Source of the DNA: DATKPA01 sp051955985
GTDB lineage: Bacteria; Planctomycetota; Phycisphaerae; WQYP01
Length of the DNA: 64,000 bases
Reading direction: 5' to 3'
NCBI GenBank assembly: GCA_051955985.1
Contig: JBQCGD010000170.1
Coordinates: forward strand, 1 to 64,000
Shown here: piece by piece, positions 16,564 through 25,634 of the stretch
How the letters are laid out: every line of letters starts with the position of its first letter
Numbering within the stretch: the first letter of the stretch is position 1
The notes under the pieces: model-generated
Told to the model about the DNA's origin: nothing
What the model saw: only the letters and a program-made list of their open reading frames with translations
Database searches by the model: none
Program-made: the position numbers and the translations under genes

Positions 16564-17310
16564 TCACATGTACATACCACCATTAACTCCGATCACCTGT
16601 CCCGTAATATAGCTGGCAGAGGGGCTCGCCAGGAACGCCACCGCAGCCGCAACTTCTGCCGGGGTGCCGAATCGGCCCAGCGGGGTTGCCGCATTCACCG
16701 CCTGTTTGGCGGCCTCGGGTATTTGACTGGTCATATCGGTCTCAATGAAGCCCGGCGCGACGGCGTTGACCGTGATCTTCTTGCGCGCCAGTTCGCGCGC
16801 CAGCGACGTGGTGAATGCAATCACACCGCCTTTGGATGCGGCATAGTTGCACTGTCCAAAGTTGCCCCATTGTCCAACCACCGACGAGATATTGATGATC
16901 CGCCCCCACCCTAGCTCCAGCATCGCCGGCAGAAACTCGTGCGTAACGTTGAAGATCCCTCCAAGATTTACCGCGATTACCTGATCCCAAAGATCGCGGC
17001 TCATTTTGGCGAAGGTTTTATCGCGGGTAATCCCGGCGCAATTGACCAGAATCGAAACGGTGCCGAGGTCATGCTGAATGGCGCCGACCATGTCAGAGAC
17101 ACCCTTTGCATCTGCAACATCGCAGGCGTAGGCCTTGGCTCGCACCGCCTTTTGTGCAAGCTCCGATGACAACGCTTCAGCCGCATCACGGCTATTGGCG
17201 TAATTGATGGCGATGTCGGCCCCCTGGCGAGCCAGTTCAACGGCGATGGCTCTACCGATGCCACGGGATGCTCCAGTGACCAGTGCAAGCTTTCCTTCCA
17301 ACGGTTGCAT
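16564..17310 (-). CDS. phaB: Acetoacetyl-CoA reductase (PhaB/FabG-type SDR)
   Basis: Reduces acetoacetyl-CoA to (R)-3-hydroxybutyryl-CoA, probably with NADPH. 248 residues. Rossmann motif TGASRGIG (12-19), NCAG, catalytic Ser142/143, Tyr156 and Lys160 (NYAASKGG), and the typical end GQVIGVNGGMYM. GGAG lies six bases before ATG 17310. With phaA and phaC it completes the PHB pathway in this window. FabG (fatty-acid) function is the alternative; context favours PhaB. Confidence 0.85.
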   Translation of the reverse strand: MQPLEGKLALVTGASRGIGRAIAVELARQGADIAINYANSRDAAEALSSELAQKAVRAKAYACDVADAKGVSDMVGAIQHDLGTVSILVNCAGITRDKTFAKMSRDLWDQVIAVNLGGIFNVTHEFLPAMLELGWGRIINISSVVGQWGNFGQCNYAASKGGVIAFTTSLARELARKKITVNAVAPGFIETDMTSQIPEAAKQAVNAATPLGRFGTPAEVAAAVAFLASPSASYITGQVIGVNGGMYM

Positions 17311-17959
17311 GAACTACTCCTTTCCGGGCAGAGAGAGACGTTTCTATCCGCAGCATTTCCCGTCGATGGTGCCATTGCACATGCGTTTGCTGCTTTTTTA
17401 CGACCTTACCCCCGATTTGCTCCTTCAAAAGCCGCAAAAGGCTAATTCCTCTGTAGGCAAACCCCCGGCGCCTGTTTCCAGTCATTATGAGCGATTGCGC
17501 CGGCGGACTACTTCGAAGATCAGATGGCGAAGGGATGCGGGTCTACGCGGTTGCTTCACAAGGGGCGGCTGTTGGGAAGTATTCGATCGGCCACCCGGCT
17601 TTGTATTGCGACTCTTCGGATATTCAGCGGGCGGACCAGCCCGCGCCCGCCGGCTGGGTTCTCCTGATTGCAGGGGCTCGCAGTGGCCGAGCAACTCATC
17701 ATTCGCGCTCGAAATATGACGGAAGCATGCGCGCTTCTGCGAGTTTGTGGACGGGCAAAATGCGGCGACAAACTGCGATGCAACTTCGCGAGCGCGTCAT
17801 CGCCCGCTCTTCATGATGTACCGGAATTCCGAGTATTCGAGGATGAACGGGGCCAATATCGTAAGTTCCAAAAGCTCAGGAATTGCATTTGCTTAGCTGT
17901 TCGCCGCGAGCAATGGAAGATGCTCGTCTCATACGAACATCCAACTGTGAAGGACGCGC
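17311..17959. other. Long intergenic region between phaB and the glycan cluster
   Basis: 649 bases with several overlapping short frames but none with a ribosome site or protein-like composition. It should contain the phaB promoter (- strand) and the promoter of the glycan cluster (+ strand). A pair of CAAAAG repeats lies near 17427-17440. I see no clear -35/-10 pair, tRNA or riboswitch. Confidence 0.4.
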
Positions 17960-19078
17960 ATGAAGAAAAAAGTCCTGATTACCGGCGGCGCAGGCTTCAT
18001 TGGTTCCCATCTCGCAAACGAACTCCTGCGGCACGACTACCAAGTGCGAGCCCTGGACAATCTTTCTCCGCAGGTTCACGGACCGGACGCTGTGCGGCCT
18101 TCTTATCTTGATCCTGATGTGCAGTTAATTGTCGGTGATGTGCGAGACCCCGACATCGTGCGCAGCGCGCTGAGGGATGTCGACGTGGTCTTTCACTTCG
18201 CGGCGGCGGTGGGGGTGGGACAAAGCATGTACGAGATCGAGAAGTACACCAGTATCAACAATATCGGAACCGCCGTGCTGCTGGAGGCCTTGATCAAAAA
18301 TCCGGTGGAGCGGCTGATCGTCGCGTCGAGCATGAGTATTTATGGCGAAGGGCTTTATTCGGATCCGGAAGCGGGGCCCGTGTGTGTTTCGGAGCGGGGA
18401 ATTGGGCAGTTGCGGGCTCACCGGTGGGAGGTTCAAAACGCCCGGGGCGAGGTGCTGATGCCCCTTCCCACGCCGGAGACGAAGACGCCCACCTTGTCGT
18501 CGGTTTATGCGCTATCGAAGTATGACCAGGAGCGGCTCTGCCTGATGACGGGACGTGCTTACAACATTCCGACGGTGGCGTTGCGGTTCTTCAATGTATT
18601 CGGAACATGCCAAGCGTTATCGAATCCCTACACCGGGGTATTGGCGATCTTCGCCGCGCGGCTGTTGAATGATCGGGCACCCCTGATCTTTGAGGACGGC
18701 TACCAGCAGCGGGATTTTGTAAGTGTGAAGGACGTCGCAACCGGCTGCCGGCTTGCAATGGAAACGCCGGAGACCGCGGGGGAAGTTCTCAATATTGGAA
18801 GCGGGCGATCTTACACAATTCGGCAGGTGGCAAATCGGATGGCCGAGGCCATAGGAAAACCCTACATCGAGCCGGAATTCACGGGGAAGTACCGGGTGGG
18901 CGACATCCGGCACTGCTATGCGGATATTTCACGCGCGAAGCAGCTCCTTGGATATGAGCCGCAGGTCATGCTCGACCACGGGCTGGTGGAACTTGCGGAA
19001 TGGCTGGAGGGTCAAGTGGCATTCGATCATGTGGCGAAAGCACGCCAGGAATTGGACGCACGAGGGCTTGCGATATGA
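17960..19078 (+). CDS. NAD-dependent sugar-nucleotide epimerase/dehydratase (extended SDR)
   Basis: 372 residues. N-terminal GGAGFIG dinucleotide motif (9-15), FHFAAAVGVGQS, catalytic YALSK and the C-terminal substrate domain with DFVSVKDVATG and GDIRHCYADIS. It resembles dTDP-L-rhamnose 4-epimerase/WcaG-type enzymes, which modify NDP-hexoses for surface polysaccharides. An inserted segment (about 140-175) precedes the Tyr. It is the first gene of the + strand cluster, and its stop overlaps the next ATG. Confidence 0.85.
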   Translation: MKKKVLITGGAGFIGSHLANELLRHDYQVRALDNLSPQVHGPDAVRPSYLDPDVQLIVGDVRDPDIVRSALRDVDVVFHFAAAVGVGQSMYEIEKYTSINNIGTAVLLEALIKNPVERLIVASSMSIYGEGLYSDPEAGPVCVSERGIGQLRAHRWEVQNARGEVLMPLPTPETKTPTLSSVYALSKYDQERLCLMTGRAYNIPTVALRFFNVFGTCQALSNPYTGVLAIFAARLLNDRAPLIFEDGYQQRDFVSVKDVATGCRLAMETPETAGEVLNIGSGRSYTIRQVANRMAEAIGKPYIEPEFTGKYRVGDIRHCYADISRAKQLLGYEPQVMLDHGLVELAEWLEGQVAFDHVAKARQELDARGLAI

Positions 19079-21213
19079 CAACACGGCGCAACATCGGCCA
19101 CGACAAGCGGCGGCCGGGGAATTTCGCGCAAAGCGGGGCGCCAAGCACGCGCATGCCGGCGGTGGGAATCACGGAATGGTTCCGTCCTGGTGAAGAGGCA
19201 CGTGTTGAGCGCGTGCTGGGCGATTTGGAATCCCTGGGTGTGAAAGAATTGCGCACCGGGATTTCCTGGCCGGATTATTACACGGATGCCGGGCGGCGCT
19301 GGTACTCCTGGCTGCTGCCGCACCTGGCCAAAAGGGTCTCCGTGTTGCCGTGCCTCACTTATCGACCGCCGGCGTGGGGAGCCAACGAGAAGGCAGTGGA
19401 ACCCCCCAAGGACCTGCGCTCATTCGCTGATTTCACCGACGATGTTATCTCGCGGTTCGAAGAATATTTCGAGTGGATAGAGTTATGGAACAAGCCTAAC
19501 AGCGGGCGTTCCTGGGACGTCTCACAGGATCCAGCGTGGTTCAAGTTCGGGGAGATGGCGGGGTCCGCAGCATACTGGGCGAAGCAGCGCGGGAAGAAGA
19601 CGGTGCTTGGCGGGATGTGCCCCATCGATGCGGCTTGGCTGCAGACGATGTGCGATCGCGGCGTGGCCGATTACATTGACGCGGTGGCGGTCCATGCGTT
19701 CCCCGTGACCTTCCAGCACGCATGGGAGGGTTGGCTGCCGCAGATCGAGCGCCTGCGCGAGGCGCTGCGCAGAAACAACAAGCAGTCGCAAATCTGGGTC
19801 ACTGAAACGGGATATTCCACATGGCGGCACGATGAGCGTCGGCAATTGACGGCCTTTGTAGACGTGCTCGATGCACCCGTGGACCGCGTGTACTGGCATG
19901 CAGCCTACGATCTTGACCCGAATCTGGCGCGCGTCGACGGCTTCCATTCCGATGAACGTGAATTCCACTTCGGTCTGAAACGGTCGGACGGGGCAGCAAA
20001 GCTGCTCTTCCGCATCTGGCAGGAAGGAGGATTGCAGGCGGTTCGCGATGCCTACTGGCTGGGGAAGCCTTCGAGTTCGAGTAAGGGAGAGCGGCCGGTG
20101 CTGATTACCGGCGGGGCCGGATTTATCGGCACGAATGTGGCTCATCGGATTGCATCGTCGGGACAGCCGGTGCTGCTGGTGGATAACCTGTCGCGTCCGG
20201 GGGTCGAGCGCAACCTGCACTGGCTGCGGGAAACCCATGGTGACCTCGTCCAGATTGAAGTGGCGGACGTTCAAGATCCGCACATCCTGCGGAAGGCCGT
20301 GGAACGGGCCGCCAAGGTGTTTCACTTTGCCGCACAGGTGGCCGTGACGTCGAGCCTGACGAATTCGATTCACGATTTCGAGGTCAACGCCCGCGGGACG
20401 TTGAATCTCCTGGAGGCAATTCGCGCATTGGACAACCCGCCACCGCTGGTGTTTACCTCGACAAACAAGGTGTACGGCGGTCTGCCCGACGTGAAGCTTC
20501 GCGTAATGAATAACCGCTACGAGCCGGAGAACGCGCACCTGCGGGAGCACGGAATATCCGAAGCGCGGCCCCTGGATTTTCATTCGCCGTATGGTTGCTC
20601 CAAGGGAACGGCCGACCAGTACGTGATCGATTACGCGAGGACTTTCGGTCTCCCTGCGGTGGTGTTCCGAATGTCCTGCATCTTTGGGTTGCACCAGTTC
20701 GGCAACGAGGACCAGGGATGGGTGGCGCACTTCCTCATTCGTGCACTGCAGAATCAGCCAATCACGTTGTACGGCGACGGCATGCAGGTCCGGGATATCC
20801 TGTTTGTGGAAGATCTCGTCGATGCGTTCCTCCTCGCGCAGAAAAACATGGTCACCCTCGCCGGCCAGGCCTTCAATATGGGCGGCGGCCCAGCAAACAC
20901 GATCAGCCTCCTGGAACTGCTGAACATGATTGCAGAACTGCACGGAAAGCGCCCGGATGTGCGATTCGGGGCTTGGCGGCCGGGAGACCAGCGGTATTAC
21001 GTCTCCGACACGGCGAAATTCCAGGCGGCAACCGGCTGGAAAACTACAGTGGATGCTCGCGAAGGAGTCCGGCGTCTGTATGAATGGCTGCGCGACAATG
21101 TCGTGCCGGGGCGGGCGAATGCGGCGCGGCGGAATCCCAGCGTCTGGCCGGTGTTGGAACGCGAGCCCCATAACGGCGCCCGGACTTCACGTGCGATTCG
21201 GGAGGCGTCATGA
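19075..21213 (+). CDS. Fusion of a glycosidase-like TIM barrel and a CDP-paratose-2-epimerase-like SDR
   Basis: 712 residues from ATG 19075 (ATGA overlap with the previous stop). Residues 30-320 form a clan-A-like TIM barrel, similar to the two other barrels in this cluster. The acid/base position reads WNKPN, with Lys140 instead of Glu, while the nucleophile Glu244 is kept (WVTETGYS). A Ser-rich linker (331-340) leads to an extended SDR (341-690) with GGAGFIG, STNKVYGG and YGCSK, and DQGWVAHF typical of CDP-paratose/tyvelose epimerases. A basic tail follows. The missing acid/base suggests a sugar-binding or altered-mechanism barrel tethered to the epimerase. There is no signal peptide, so it acts in the cytoplasm. 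Confidence 0.85.
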   Translation: MTTRRNIGHDKRRPGNFAQSGAPSTRMPAVGITEWFRPGEEARVERVLGDLESLGVKELRTGISWPDYYTDAGRRWYSWLLPHLAKRVSVLPCLTYRPPAWGANEKAVEPPKDLRSFADFTDDVISRFEEYFEWIELWNKPNSGRSWDVSQDPAWFKFGEMAGSAAYWAKQRGKKTVLGGMCPIDAAWLQTMCDRGVADYIDAVAVHAFPVTFQHAWEGWLPQIERLREALRRNNKQSQIWVTETGYSTWRHDERRQLTAFVDVLDAPVDRVYWHAAYDLDPNLARVDGFHSDEREFHFGLKRSDGAAKLLFRIWQEGGLQAVRDAYWLGKPSSSSKGERPVLITGGAGFIGTNVAHRIASSGQPVLLVDNLSRPGVERNLHWLRETHGDLVQIEVADVQDPHILRKAVERAAKVFHFAAQVAVTSSLTNSIHDFEVNARGTLNLLEAIRALDNPPPLVFTSTNKVYGGLPDVKLRVMNNRYEPENAHLREHGISEARPLDFHSPYGCSKGTADQYVIDYARTFGLPAVVFRMSCIFGLHQFGNEDQGWVAHFLIRALQNQPITLYGDGMQVRDILFVEDLVDAFLLAQKNMVTLAGQAFNMGGGPANTISLLELLNMIAELHGKRPDVRFGAWRPGDQRYYVSDTAKFQAATGWKTTVDAREGVRRLYEWLRDNVVPGRANAARRNPSVWPVLEREPHNGARTSRAIREAS

Positions 21214-22211
21214 CATTACTGGAAAGCGCACCGAGTTTGCCACGGAACACCGACACCATGCGCGCTGCAGTGGTCGCCTCGCCCGGCCGCGTGGAAACGG
21301 TGGAGGCGCCCGTTCCGCAGCCGGCCGCGGATCAGATTCGGGTGAAGCTGCAGGGCTGCGGGGTCTGCGCATCAAACGTGCCGCCGTTTGAAGGGCGGGA
21401 ATGGTTCAAGTATCCCATGGGTCCGGGGCACCTGGGTCACGAAGGGTGGGGAATCGTGAACGCACTGGGAGAGAATGTGCGGGCCTTTTCGGTGGGGGAG
21501 CGGGTGGCGATTATCTCAAACAATGCGTATGCAGAATACGACATCGCGGACCAGGGATCTGCAGTGAAGCTGCCCCCAGCACTTGCAGGTGTTCCCTTCC
21601 CGGCGGAGCCGCTCGGATGTGCAATCAACATCTTCCGTCGCAGCAACATTTGCCAGGGGCAGACCGTCGCTATCCTGGGAATCGGATTCCTGGGCGCCTT
21701 GTTGACGCAATTGGCGACGAATGTCGGAGTGAGGGTGGTGGCGATCTCGCGCCGTCCCTTTTCGTTGGAATATGCGAAGCAATTCGGTGCAGAGCACGTC
21801 ACATTGATGGATGACCATCATCGGGTCATCAATGAAATGCGGGAACTCACCGGCGGGGCGTTCTGCGACATTGTGATTGAGTGCACAGGGAAGGAATGGC
21901 CGCTCAACCTCGCTGCGGAAGTGACGCGGGAGCGAGGAAGAATGGTGGTGGCGGGATACCACCAGGATGGCCTGCGCAGCGTCAACATGCAGTTGTGGAA
22001 CTGGCGCGGATTGGACGTGATTTGCGCGCACGAGCGCGATCCGGCCATGTATCTCAGCGGGATGAACTTGGCCGCCAAGGCGGTGGCGAACGGCCGCCTG
22101 AACCCGGCGCCGCTCTACACGCATGTTCTCCCGCTGGAGCAGCTCGGCCATGCCTTGGAACTGACGCGCGATCGTCCCGATGGATTTATGAAGGCGCTTA
22201 TCACGATGTAG
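21210..22211 (+). CDS. Zinc-type alcohol/polyol dehydrogenase-like protein (MDR family)
   Basis: 333 residues. GroES-like N-terminal domain with GCGVCASN and GHLGHEGWG (metal and catalytic region), then a Rossmann domain with GIGFLGALL. It probably oxidises or reduces a sugar or polyol linked to the cluster product. The structural zinc Cys cluster is absent. Its ATG overlaps the stop of the fusion gene (ATGA), so it is translationally coupled. The substrate is unknown. Confidence 0.82.
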   Translation: MTLLESAPSLPRNTDTMRAAVVASPGRVETVEAPVPQPAADQIRVKLQGCGVCASNVPPFEGREWFKYPMGPGHLGHEGWGIVNALGENVRAFSVGERVAIISNNAYAEYDIADQGSAVKLPPALAGVPFPAEPLGCAINIFRRSNICQGQTVAILGIGFLGALLTQLATNVGVRVVAISRRPFSLEYAKQFGAEHVTLMDDHHRVINEMRELTGGAFCDIVIECTGKEWPLNLAAEVTRERGRMVVAGYHQDGLRSVNMQLWNWRGLDVICAHERDPAMYLSGMNLAAKAVANGRLNPAPLYTHVLPLEQLGHALELTRDRPDGFMKALITM

Positions 22212-22219
22212 GGGTGCGC

Positions 22220-23314
22220 ATGCGCGTGCTGATGACAACCGACACCGTTGGCGGAGTCTGGACGTACACGCTCCAACTCGCAAGCGCTCTCGCCCCCATG
22301 GGCGTTTCGGTCGATCTCGCAACCATGGGGAGCGGCATCAGCGAAGCGCAGCATGCGGCCGCCGGCGAGATCCCGAACATCCGGCTGCATCCGTCCTCCT
22401 TCAAGCTGGAATGGATGCAGGACCCCTGGAACGATGTGGATCGAGCACAGGAATGGCTCCTCGAGCTGGAACAACGGACGCATCCGGATCTGGTGCATGT
22501 CAATGGATTCGCCCACGGCGCGGCGCCCTTCCTTGCACCGGTGCTTGCCGTGGGCCACTCCTGCGTGCTCTCATGGTGGCAGGCCGTGCGGCATGAATCT
22601 GCACCCGCGGAATGGGCGACGTATCAACAGCGCGTGCGGGAAGGATTGCAGGCCGCCGGGCACGTGGTGGCGCCTTCGCGAAACATGCTCGACTGTCTTA
22701 TCGAACACTATGGGCCTCTGAATTCCTCCGAAGTGATTTACAACGGACGCTCCGCGGCGATTTTTAAGCCGGCCGCCAAATTGCAGATGGTGTTTGCCGC
22801 CGGACGGTTGTGGGATCCGGCAAAGAATATGGCCGCGCTGGATGCTGCCGCGGCCGAAATCTCGTGGCCGGTATGGGTCGCCGGTGACACTCGCCCTGAC
22901 GCCGGCAAGACCGAACCCACGCACGCGCGGCTGCTGGGGAAACTCACGGAGCGGCAGATTGCTGCGCGTCTGGCGGCGGCTTCGATTTACGCCTTCCCTG
23001 CGAAATATGAGCCGTTCGGGCTCTCTGTGCTGGAAGCCGCGCTTTCGGGTTGTGCGCTGGTGCTCGGCGACATTCCTTCTCTCCGCGAAATCTGGCGTGA
23101 CTGCGCGATCTACGTGCCGCCGGAAAATGTACGTGAGCTCGTCCAGGCCTTGAGATACCTGATTCACGATTCAGGGGAGCGGGCTCGCCTGGCGGGGATG
23201 GCCCGGTTGCGCGCACGGGAGTTTTCGCCCGAGCGCATGGCCAAGGGCTACATGCAGGCCTATCGAAAACTGCTGTCAGGCCGAACGCAAATGGAACTTC
23301 AGTACGCGAGGTGA
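22220..23314 (+). CDS. Glycosyltransferase family 4
   Basis: 364 residues from ATG 22220 (nine bases after the previous stop). GT-B fold: an N-terminal TDTVGGVWTYTLQLA acceptor domain and a C-terminal donor domain with FAAGRLWDPAKN and the E-x7-E motif in EPFGLSVLEAALSG. It transfers a sugar from a nucleotide donor. The open frame extends upstream, but that part overlaps the preceding gene and is not coding. Confidence 0.88.
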   Translation: MRVLMTTDTVGGVWTYTLQLASALAPMGVSVDLATMGSGISEAQHAAAGEIPNIRLHPSSFKLEWMQDPWNDVDRAQEWLLELEQRTHPDLVHVNGFAHGAAPFLAPVLAVGHSCVLSWWQAVRHESAPAEWATYQQRVREGLQAAGHVVAPSRNMLDCLIEHYGPLNSSEVIYNGRSAAIFKPAAKLQMVFAAGRLWDPAKNMAALDAAAAEISWPVWVAGDTRPDAGKTEPTHARLLGKLTERQIAARLAAASIYAFPAKYEPFGLSVLEAALSGCALVLGDIPSLREIWRDCAIYVPPENVRELVQALRYLIHDSGERARLAGMARLRAREFSPERMAKGYMQAYRKLLSGRTQMELQYAR

Positions 23315-23319
23315 TCTTC

Positions 23320-24468
23320 ATGCGGATCGCGATGTTCTATCATTCGCTGCTCTCGGATTGGAATCACGGCAATGCCCACTTCCTGCGGGGCGTCGCGACG
23401 GAACTGCAGCAGCTCGGACATCGCGTCTCCATCTACGAACCGCGGAACGCCTGGTCCATGCAGAACCTTGTAGCAGAACACGGCGAAGCGCCACTCGAAG
23501 CATTTGAGACGGCGTATCCGTCGCTTCATGCAAAGCGATACGAGCTCGAGACAATGGACCTCGAACAGGAATTGCTGGCCGACGAGCCTGCGGATGTGGT
23601 CATCGTACATGAGTGGTCGGATCATACCCTCGTGAAGAAAATCGGTGAGTTGCGGGCCAGGACGGGCGCGTTCACCCTCCTTTTCCACGACACCCACCAC
23701 CGGGCGATCACCGACGAAAGCGCGATGGCCAAGTACGATCTCGGGCACTACGACGGCGTGCTGGCCTTTGGAAAGGTATTGCGCGACCTGTACCTGCGGC
23801 GGCGTTGGACGAGACGGGCCTTCACGTGGCACGAGGCTGCCGATACGCGGGTGTTTTTCCCGATTTCCGGATATCCCTGCGAAGGCGACCTCGTATGGGT
23901 GGGCAATTGGGGTGATGACGAGCGTACATCCGAACTGCAGGGATTTTTGCTCTCTCCCGTGAAGCGTCTGGGCCTGCGAGCACGCATTCACGGCGTGCGG
24001 TATCCCGAATCGGCGCTGATGGCGCTCAAGGAGGCTGGAATCCAATATGCCGGATGGCTGCCGAATTTTCTCGCGCCCGAGGTCTTTGCCCGCTTCAAGG
24101 TCACGGTGCACGTGCCGCGCCGGCCATACGTGGAAGCATTGCCGGGCATCCCAACCATCCGCGTGTTCGAGGCGCTGGCCTGCGGAATCCCGCTTGTGTG
24201 TGCGCCGTGGAACGACAGCGAGGGACTCTTCACGCCGGGAAAGGACTACCTCGTCGCGCGCGACGGGAAGGAAATGGATATGCACCTGCAGCACGTCCTG
24301 AGCGATAAGTCCCTCGCCGGCGATTTGGCGGCGCATGGGTTGCACACCATCCTGTCGCGGCACACCTGCGGACACCGTGCTGTCGAATTGCTGGGCATCA
24401 TTGAAGAACTGAAATCAGGGAAGACCGCGCCGTCGGAAGAGCTGTCCCTGATGTCGGTGGAAAGTTGA
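23320..24468 (+). CDS. CgeB-like glycosyltransferase (1)
   Basis: 382 residues. I use ATG 23320 (GAGGTG six bases upstream); an in-frame GTG at 23311 would overlap the previous gene. GT-B-like: N-terminal MFYHSLLSDWNHGNAHFLRG, a middle segment VWVGNWGDDER, and the family-typical donor region IPTIRVFEALACGIPLVCAPWND. It is one of four CgeB-like paralogues here. These belong to the spore-maturation CgeB group, whose members act on glycoconjugates. Donor and acceptor are unknown. Confidence 0.78.
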   Translation: MRIAMFYHSLLSDWNHGNAHFLRGVATELQQLGHRVSIYEPRNAWSMQNLVAEHGEAPLEAFETAYPSLHAKRYELETMDLEQELLADEPADVVIVHEWSDHTLVKKIGELRARTGAFTLLFHDTHHRAITDESAMAKYDLGHYDGVLAFGKVLRDLYLRRRWTRRAFTWHEAADTRVFFPISGYPCEGDLVWVGNWGDDERTSELQGFLLSPVKRLGLRARIHGVRYPESALMALKEAGIQYAGWLPNFLAPEVFARFKVTVHVPRRPYVEALPGIPTIRVFEALACGIPLVCAPWNDSEGLFTPGKDYLVARDGKEMDMHLQHVLSDKSLAGDLAAHGLHTILSRHTCGHRAVELLGIIEELKSGKTAPSEELSLMSVES

Positions 24469-24484
24469 TCTTGTGGGAGCCACC

Positions 24485-25597
24485 ATGCGGATAGCGTTTT
24501 TCGGTTCATCGCTGGTATCGTCGTACTGGAACGGTGCGGCCACCTATTATCGAGGGATCTTGCGGGCGCTGCACGAACGTGGCCATGAGATTACGTTCTA
24601 TGAGCCGGACGCATATCAGCGGCAGCAGCACCGGGACATCCCCGATCCACCCTACGCGCGCGTCGTCGTCTATGCCGGCGATGACGACCGAGCCCCCATC
24701 AAGGCGCTGGAGCAGGCGCAAGGTGCCGACCTGCTGGTAAAAGCGTCCGGCGTTGGCGTTTACGATGAACTGCTCGAGGCCGCAATCCTTGACCGCAAAA
24801 GCCCCCGCAACCTCGTGGCTTTTTGGGATGTCGATGCGCCGGCAACGTTGGACCGCGTGCAGCAGAATCCAGCAGATCCGTTCACACGGCTGATCACTAA
24901 ATACGACCTGGTACTCACCTACGGCGGCGGCGAGCCGGTGGTGTCGGCATACACGGCACTGGGAGCAAAGTCGTGCACGCCGATCTACAACGCGCTGGAC
25001 CCCGCGACGCATCACCCCGTCACGCCCGACCTGAAGTTTCAGGCCGACCTGGCGTTTTTGGGAAATCGCCTGCCCGACCGCGAAGCCCGCGTTGAGCAGT
25101 TCTTCCTTCAAACCGCCGCGACACTCCAGGATCGCTCTTTTCTGCTCGGCGGGGCCGGATGGCAGGGCAAGCCCATGCCGTCGAACGTGAAGTATCTCGG
25201 CCACGTGGGGACAGGTGATCACAACGCGTTCAACTGCACGCCGCTGGCGGTGTTGAACATCTCCCGTGATTCAATGGCCCGTTATGGCTTTTCCCCGGCG
25301 ACCCGTGTTTTCGAAGCTGCAGGGGCCGGAGCATGCCTCATCACGGATTACTGGGTCGGCATCGAACAGTTTTTCGAACCTGGCGACGAGGTGCTGGTGG
25401 CGAAAAACGGCGAGGAAGTGGCTCGCCACGTCAACGGGCTGACGCTTCCCCGGGCTCGCCGCATTGGCCAGGCGGCGCTGCGGCGGGTGCTGGCGGAGCA
25501 TACTTACGCGCACCGGGCAGTCGAACTCGAAACCGTTCTCGATGCCCCGGCGTCGCGCCATCGGGCGACGGCCTCGATCGCGCAGTTAACGGCCTGA
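24485..25597 (+). CDS. CgeB-like glycosyltransferase (2)
   Basis: 370 residues from ATG 24485 (GGAG five bases upstream; a GTG at 24473 is less likely). N-terminal IAFFGSSLVSSYWNGAATYY, the middle LAFLGNRLPDREARVEQFF and the C-terminal FSPATRVFEAAGAGACLITD mark the CgeB group. The N-terminal half has the SYWNGAATYYRGI motif shared, with changes, by the other paralogues (SSWGNGHAT in copies 3 and 4). It lies 16 bases after copy 1. Confidence 0.8.
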   Translation: MRIAFFGSSLVSSYWNGAATYYRGILRALHERGHEITFYEPDAYQRQQHRDIPDPPYARVVVYAGDDDRAPIKALEQAQGADLLVKASGVGVYDELLEAAILDRKSPRNLVAFWDVDAPATLDRVQQNPADPFTRLITKYDLVLTYGGGEPVVSAYTALGAKSCTPIYNALDPATHHPVTPDLKFQADLAFLGNRLPDREARVEQFFLQTAATLQDRSFLLGGAGWQGKPMPSNVKYLGHVGTGDHNAFNCTPLAVLNISRDSMARYGFSPATRVFEAAGAGACLITDYWVGIEQFFEPGDEVLVAKNGEEVARHVNGLTLPRARRIGQAALRRVLAEHTYAHRAVELETVLDAPASRHRATASIAQLTA

Positions 25598-25634
25598 ACT
25601 GTCTTTTGTAAGAACAAATCGCTCTGAGGGGTAC

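Noticed and set aside
16465..16914. GTG-started frame with a strong Shine-Dalgarno running into the phaB 3' end
   Set aside because: It reads straight through a terminator hairpin and then antisense to phaB; composition is not protein-like. The signal may belong to a short RNA instead.
17400..17445. Possible riboswitch-like segment on the - strand (AAGGAGCAAAT and nearby AGAGGAATT)
   Set aside because: It recalls glycine-type aptamers, but the conserved partner segments and a clear stem set are missing.
21881..22219. Upstream extension of the GT4 gene
   Set aside because: It overlaps the dehydrogenase gene in another frame; the GT4 fold begins at ATG 22220.
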